From contig DATBWU010000367.1 of assembly GCA_036514635.1 (NCBI GenBank), positions 1-12,801 of the forward strand: 12,801 nt of DNA, in the 5' to 3' direction. The notes under the pieces are model-generated. The model was given only the letters and a program-made list of their open reading frames with translations, made no database searches and had not been told where the DNA came from. Origin of the DNA: DASSFZ01 sp036514635. GTDB lineage: Bacteria > Chloroflexota > Anaerolineae > Fen-1058. Both the position numbers and the translations under genes were made by a program. Shown here piece after piece: positions 9,636 through 12,801 of this stretch. Within the stretch, counting starts at the first letter, position 1, and each line of letters begins with the position of its first letter.

Positions 9636-10267
9636 GGCTCGGGTTTCTCCAGCGGGTTGACCGCGAAGTTGTCAAAGGCAACGTGCACGCCGGTCTCGTC
9701 GGCGAACGTGCCGGCGGTCAGGCCGACATCGCCTTCAAGAATGTCGACATTGTCGATGTGGCCCAGCTCGGTGCCGTTGACGCTGAGGGTGAGCGTCGGC
9801 CCTGCGGCGATGACGCGCAGATGGTTGGTCGCCACGCCCCGTTTGATAGCGGGCGACTCCGGCCAGTTGATCAGCACTTCGAACTGGTTGCCGCGCTTGC
9901 GCTGGATGCTGTAGTAGCCGTCGCCGGAGATGTCCAATCGATAGAAATTGTCCTGGTCGGCGAAGCGCACAATCACGCCGTAGTGATTGTTGTCCGGGCC
10001 GTCCACCTGTGCCGCGTCCACGTCGAGGACAAAGTCGCCCGCGCGCTTGCCGATGACCGACCAGGTCGCCTGATCCGGCACGTTGACGATGATGTGCAGC
10101 GCGCCGTCCTGGTAGAAGATAGGAACCTGATCGGTGTCGTTGAGCAGCCAGCCGCCGGGAGCGCTGAAATCGTCGTGGAAGGGCAGGTCGCTGAGCGGCG
10201 GTGTCGATTGGCAGGCGGGAAGACAGAACGCGGCGAGCACACACAAGCGAATCAAATGGCGGCGCAT
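9632..10267 (-). CDS. Predicted lipoprotein with LamG/concanavalin-like jelly-roll domain
   Basis: A 211-residue secreted lipoprotein. The N-terminus MRRHLIRLCVLAAFCLPAC has two arginines, a hydrophobic core and a lipobox LPAC with Cys19 as the lipidation site; the proline at -2 is uncommon but tolerated. After about residue 25, FHDDFSAPGGW starts a domain rich in beta strands (WSVIGKRAGDFVLDVDA, HYGVIVRFADQDNFYRLDI, LRVIAAGPTLTLSVNG, HVAFDNFAV) typical of the DUF1080/LamG-like glycan-binding or glycosidase-related fold common in surface proteins. No catalytic residues can be assigned. The ATG at 10267 is chosen over an in-frame GTG at 10309: it gives a clean signal peptide, has GAGG 5 bases upstream, and the longer form would begin inside a TATAAT. 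It overlaps the HIT gene by 4 bases. Confidence 0.88.
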   Translation of the reverse strand: MRRHLIRLCVLAAFCLPACQSTPPLSDLPFHDDFSAPGGWLLNDTDQVPIFYQDGALHIIVNVPDQATWSVIGKRAGDFVLDVDAAQVDGPDNNHYGVIVRFADQDNFYRLDISGDGYYSIQRKRGNQFEVLINWPESPAIKRGVATNHLRVIAAGPTLTLSVNGTELGHIDNVDILEGDVGLTAGTFADETGVHVAFDNFAVNPLEKPEP

Positions 10268-10297
10268 GAATGCCTCGTGGAAGGTGGGGGTGAAAGC

Positions 10298-10303
10298 ATT
10301 ATA
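10298..10303 (-). promoter_or_regulatory. Consensus -10 element upstream of the lipoprotein gene
   Basis: ATTATA on the plus strand reads TATAAT on the minus strand, giving a start near 10290 and a leader of about 23 bases to the ATG at 10267. At 17 bases upstream the sequence AGGCGT is a poor -35 and lies in the small palindrome 10320-10334, so the site is only tentative. If real, the lipoprotein-HIT-propeller genes need not depend on rel transcription. Confidence 0.5.
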
Positions 10304-10334
10304 CCTCACCCCTCACCCCGACGCCTTCGGCGTC
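10304..10334. repeat. Short CCTCACC direct repeat and GACGCC palindrome
   Basis: CCTCACC occurs twice in tandem (10304-10310 and 10311-10317), followed by GACGCC-TTC-GGCGTC (10320-10334), a perfect 6-bp stem with a 3-base loop. Together with the next palindrome it forms one composite intergenic element filling almost the whole gap between rel and the lipoprotein gene. Confidence 0.65.
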
Positions 10335-10336
10335 AC

Positions 10337-10379
10337 CCCTCTCCCCTCTCCCGAACTTTTTTCGGGAGAGGGGAGAGGG
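10337..10379. repeat. Perfect 19-bp palindrome abutting the rel stop codon
   Basis: The left arm CCCTCTCCCCTCTCCCGAA (10337-10355) and right arm (10361-10379) are exact inverse complements around the 5-base loop CTTTT. The right arm ends on the base next to the rel TAG (10380-10382). No T-run follows in either direction, so it is better described as a REP-like dispersed palindrome than a canonical terminator, although it may still end or stabilise the rel transcript. Each arm itself holds a doubled CCCTCTC unit, a sign of slippage-type growth. Confidence 0.85.
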
Positions 10380-12551
10380 CTAACTCGTCTGCCGGCGCAC
10401 TTCGGTGACGTTGGGCAGCCGCTCGATTTTGTCGAGCACGCGCGATAACTGCGCTACGCCGGAGATTTCCAACGTGGCGACGAAAGCCGCCATTTGCTTG
10501 CTGGTGCTGACGTTGACACTGGTCATGTTGATGCCTTCGCCGGCGACGACGGAGGCGATGTCGCGCAGCAGGCCGCCCCGGTCGTAGGCGGTGATCTTGA
10601 TGACGACGGGGTAGGTGGTCTCCGTCGTGCCCCACGACACCTCGATCAGCCGCTCTTCTTCGTCGCTGTGCAGGATGTTGGCGCAGTCGCGCCGATGCAC
10701 CCGCACGCCGCGCCCGCGCGTGATGTAGCCGATGATCGGATCGCCCGGCACGGGGTGGCAGCATTGCGCCAGCGAAGTCATCAGCCCGCCCGTGCCGAGC
10801 ACGGTGAAATCGGCCGGGCCGGTGGTGCGCGGGGCCGAGGTCACTTCGTCGGGCGTGGCGTCCCGCGCCTTGGGCGACTGGCTCTGCTCGTACTCGATGA
10901 TCTGCGTCGCCAGTTGCGAGGTCGAGATGTCACCCGCGCCGATGGCCGCCAGGAAGTCTTCGATCTTCTCGTACTCGAAGAGCACGGCCACGTCGTCGAG
11001 CGACATCTTCTGCTCCAAGCCCAGCCGGCGCAGCTCGCGCTCCAGAATCTCGCGGCCCTGCGCCACGTTGGCGACGCGATCCTGCCGCTTGAACCATTGC
11101 TTGATCTTGTTGCGCGCGCGCTGCGTCCTGACGTAGCCCAGGTTCGGGTTGAGCCAGTCGCGGCTGGGGCCGCCGCGCTTGGCGGTGAGAATCTCCACCT
11201 GGTCGCCGGTCTGGAGTTGCGAATCGAGCGGCACGAGTTTGCCGTTGACGCGCGCGCCCCGGCAGCGGTCGCCGACGTCGGTGTGGACGTGATAGGCGAA
11301 GTCGATCGGCGTCGATCCGGCGGGCAGATCGATCAACTTGCCGCGCGGCGTGAAGGTGTACACGCGATCCTGGAAGACGTCGGTGCGCAGCGTGTCCATG
11401 AACTCGCGCGCGTCGGCCACGTCTTGCCGCCAGTCCATCAGTGAGCGGAACCAGGCGATCTTCTGCTCGTACTTCGGGTCGCGCTTGCCGCCCTCTTTGT
11501 AGCGCCAATGCGAGGCGATGCCCAACTCCGCCGCCTCGTGCATCTCGTGCGTGCGAATCTGTACTTCGAGCGGGCGGCCATCGTCGCCGACGACCGCCGT
11601 GTGCAGGCTCTGGTACATGTTGTCTTTGGGCGTGGCGATATAGTCGTCGAACTCGCCGGGGATCGGCTTCCACATCGAGTGAACGATGCCCAGCGTCTGG
11701 TAGCACTGCGCCACGCTATCGACGATGATGCGGACGGCGCGGGCGTCGTACACCTGATCGAACGACACGCCCTTGCGCTCCATCTTGCGCCAGATGCTGT
11801 AGATGTGCTTGGGTCGCCCGGAGATTTCCGCCGTGATGCCATCGGCCCTCATGCGCTCCAGCAGGCGGTGGATGATCTTGTTGATGCTGGCCTCGCGGTC
11901 GGCGCGGCGCTCGTCGATCAGCCGGGCGATTTCCTTGTACTTGTCGGGGTTGAGATGGCGGAAGCCCAGGTCTTCCAATTCCCATTTCATCTGCCAGATG
12001 CCCAGCCGGTTGGCCAACGGCGCGAAAATCTCCAGCGTCTCGCGCGCGATGCGCCTGCGCCTCTCGTCCGGCAGCGCGCTGAGCGTGCGCATGTTGTGCA
12101 CCCGGTCGGCCAGTTTGATCATCATCACGCGCGGATCATCGACCATCGCCAGGAACATCTTCCGCAGCGATTCAAGCTCGCGGTCATCGTAGTCGTGAAT
12201 GTCGCGCCCGTCGAGTTGGTCGAATTGCTTCAACTTGGTGACGCCATCGACCAGGGTGGCGATCTCGTTGCCGAAGTCGCGCTGCATCTGCTCATACGTG
12301 ATCTCGGTATCTTCGAGGACGTCGTGCAGCAGGCCGGCGGCGATGGTCGGGCTGTCCAGTCTCAGGTCGCCCAGAATCTTGGCGACGGCCAGGCAGTGTT
12401 GGATATACGCCTCGCCGGAAGCGCGTTTCTGGTTGCGATGGGCGTGCTCGGCTACGGCGTAGGCGCGCTCGACGACGTGCCTGCCGCTGCCGTTGCCATT
12501 CGGCAGGGCGTCGAGGATCGATTGGATGTGGAGAGACGGATGTCTGGTCAT
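10380..12551 (-). CDS. rel: Bifunctional-type (p)ppGpp synthetase/hydrolase (RelA/SpoT homologue)
   Basis: Long Rel enzyme of the stringent response, making (p)ppGpp from ATP and GTP/GDP and hydrolysing it; it acts in the cytoplasm with the ribosome. The 723 residues match the family (about 720-750). Domain order: HD hydrolase with His52, HDVLED (76-81) and KLADRVHNMRT (146-156) intact; synthetase with GRPKHIYSIWRKM (245-257), YDARAVRII (268-276), NMYQSLHT (311-318) and EVQIRT (329-334); TGS (about 388-455); helical part; zinc-finger-like ACCHP-type segment AQCCHPVPGD (595-604) with Cys623; ACT (about 648-720). The synthetase carries EFDD at 300-303 (PGEFDDYI), the form usually reported for monofunctional RelA rather than the RxKD of bifunctional Rel. 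The ATG at 12551 is chosen because homology begins just after it and the promoter at 12583-12611 places the start 25 bases upstream. No good Shine-Dalgarno is visible. Confidence 0.97.
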   Translation of the reverse strand: MTRHPSLHIQSILDALPNGNGSGRHVVERAYAVAEHAHRNQKRASGEAYIQHCLAVAKILGDLRLDSPTIAAGLLHDVLEDTEITYEQMQRDFGNEIATLVDGVTKLKQFDQLDGRDIHDYDDRELESLRKMFLAMVDDPRVMMIKLADRVHNMRTLSALPDERRRRIARETLEIFAPLANRLGIWQMKWELEDLGFRHLNPDKYKEIARLIDERRADREASINKIIHRLLERMRADGITAEISGRPKHIYSIWRKMERKGVSFDQVYDARAVRIIVDSVAQCYQTLGIVHSMWKPIPGEFDDYIATPKDNMYQSLHTAVVGDDGRPLEVQIRTHEMHEAAELGIASHWRYKEGGKRDPKYEQKIAWFRSLMDWRQDVADAREFMDTLRTDVFQDRVYTFTPRGKLIDLPAGSTPIDFAYHVHTDVGDRCRGARVNGKLVPLDSQLQTGDQVEILTAKRGGPSRDWLNPNLGYVRTQRARNKIKQWFKRQDRVANVAQGREILERELRRLGLEQKMSLDDVAVLFEYEKIEDFLAAIGAGDISTSQLATQIIEYEQSQSPKARDATPDEVTSAPRTTGPADFTVLGTGGLMTSLAQCCHPVPGDPIIGYITRGRGVRVHRRDCANILHSDEEERLIEVSWGTTETTYPVVIKITAYDRGGLLRDIASVVAGEGINMTSVNVSTSKQMAAFVATLEISGVAQLSRVLDKIERLPNVTEVRRQTS

Positions 12552-12582
12552 AGACTGCGCGCCAACTCGCGTGCGTAGGTCA

Positions 12583-12611
12583 AATATAGCGCGGAGAAAA
12601 CGAATGGTCAA
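12583..12611 (-). promoter_or_regulatory. Sigma-70-type promoter of rel
   Basis: On the minus strand TTGACC (12606-12611) and TATATT (12583-12588) are 17 bases apart, with five and five of six consensus matches respectively. The predicted start, near 12576, gives a short leader. The -35 hexamer sits at the edge of the 42-bp tandem array, whose units carry the same GGTCAA (plus strand) core. Confidence 0.75.
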
Positions 12612-12614
12612 AGC

Positions 12615-12801
12615 GGACGGGGTGATCAACGGATACGGAACGGACAAGCGGACAGGAACGGATGTGGTCAACGGATGTGGAGCGGACAAGCGGATGGGAA
12701 CGGATGTGGTCAACGGATATGAAGCGGACAAACGGACGGGAACGGATGTGGTCAACGGATATGAAGCGGACAAACGGACGGGAACGGATGTGGTCAACGG
12801 A
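12615..12801. repeat. 42-bp tandem repeat array behind the rel promoter, continuing past the window
   Basis: Units start at 12615 (degenerate), 12657, 12699 and 12741, with a partial unit from 12783 to the end. Units 12699-12740 and 12741-12782 are identical; the 12657 unit differs at a few bases, and the 12615 unit at more. Each unit contains GGTCAACGGA (GATCAACGGA in the first) and repeated ACGGA cores. There are no unique spacers, so it is not CRISPR. Because 42 is a multiple of three and no stop occurs, the minus strand stays open through the array in frame with rel (14-residue units such as TTSVPVRLSASYPL), but the promoter and homology start argue that it is not translated with rel. Confidence 0.95.

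Noticed and set aside
10268..10309. GTG start upstream for the lipoprotein gene
   Set aside because: It would overlap the TATAAT and spoil the signal peptide; the ATG at 10267 fits better.
11508..12578. 356-codon plus-strand frame opposite rel
   Set aside because: It is antisense to a confidently identified gene and has shadow-type composition.
12552..12797. 82-residue repetitive N-terminal extension of rel through the tandem array
   Set aside because: It could only start at a TTG or outside the window, a good promoter lies within it, and homology to Rel begins at the ATG at 12551. The open frame follows from the 42-bp period.
12615..12801. CRISPR array
   Set aside because: The period is contiguous with no variable spacers, and no cas gene is near.

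Overview
The window is GC-rich, tightly packed bacterial chromosome. It suggests a member of the Chloroflexota (Anaerolineae-like). The grounds are the order hrcA-grpE-dnaK under a CIRCE operator, a long-insert DnaK, a large acyl-CoA synthetase/acetyltransferase fusion, WD40-type membrane proteins, and CCCTCTCC-rich palindromes between genes. This placement comes from gene content and general family knowledge, not from a database search. No rRNA, tRNA, CRISPR array, transposase or phage gene was seen.

Region 1 (1-3729, minus strand) is the class I heat-shock operon hrcA-grpE-dnaK. A near-consensus sigma-70 promoter (TTGACA-N17-TATGAT) is followed by a perfect CIRCE operator (TTAGCACTC-N9-GAGTGCTAA), so the HrcA repressor made from the first gene should shut off its own operon. 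grpE is probably translationally coupled to hrcA. dnaK runs off the left edge and lacks only its last few residues.

Region 2 (3730-6744) has a divergent intergenic stretch, then one plus-strand gene of 914 codons. It joins a complete ADP-forming acyl-CoA synthetase (CoA-binding, ligase and ATP-grasp parts, both catalytic histidines present) to a C-terminal GNAT acetyltransferase, the layout of Pat-type protein lysine acetyltransferases. It has its own promoter at 3939-3967. About 160 bases upstream lies an isolated TATAAT followed by three small hairpins, which no gene explains.

Region 3 (6745-6963) is a convergent intergenic stretch packed with inverted repeats.

Region 4 (6964-12611, minus strand) reads rel -> LamG-like lipoprotein -> HIT hydrolase -> membrane-anchored beta-propeller protein. 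rel encodes a long (p)ppGpp synthetase/hydrolase with HD, synthetase, TGS, zinc-finger and ACT parts; it has an intact hydrolase site but the EFDD signature usually linked to monofunctional RelA. A perfect 19-bp palindrome abuts the rel stop codon and a TATAAT lies just before the lipoprotein gene, so the last three genes may be transcribed separately from rel. The lipoprotein and HIT genes overlap by 4 bases.

Region 5 (12612-12801) is a 42-bp tandem repeat array immediately behind the rel promoter. It becomes more regular away from the gene and continues past the window.

Taken together the window is mostly stress and metabolic-state housekeeping: chaperones, the stringent-response alarmone enzyme, and an acyl-CoA-linked acetyltransferase. 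No clearly new multi-gene system is visible. The least explained items are the synthetase/acetyltransferase fusion with both active sites apparently intact, the rel motif mismatch, the 42-bp array at the rel promoter, and the structured stretch at 3776-3862.
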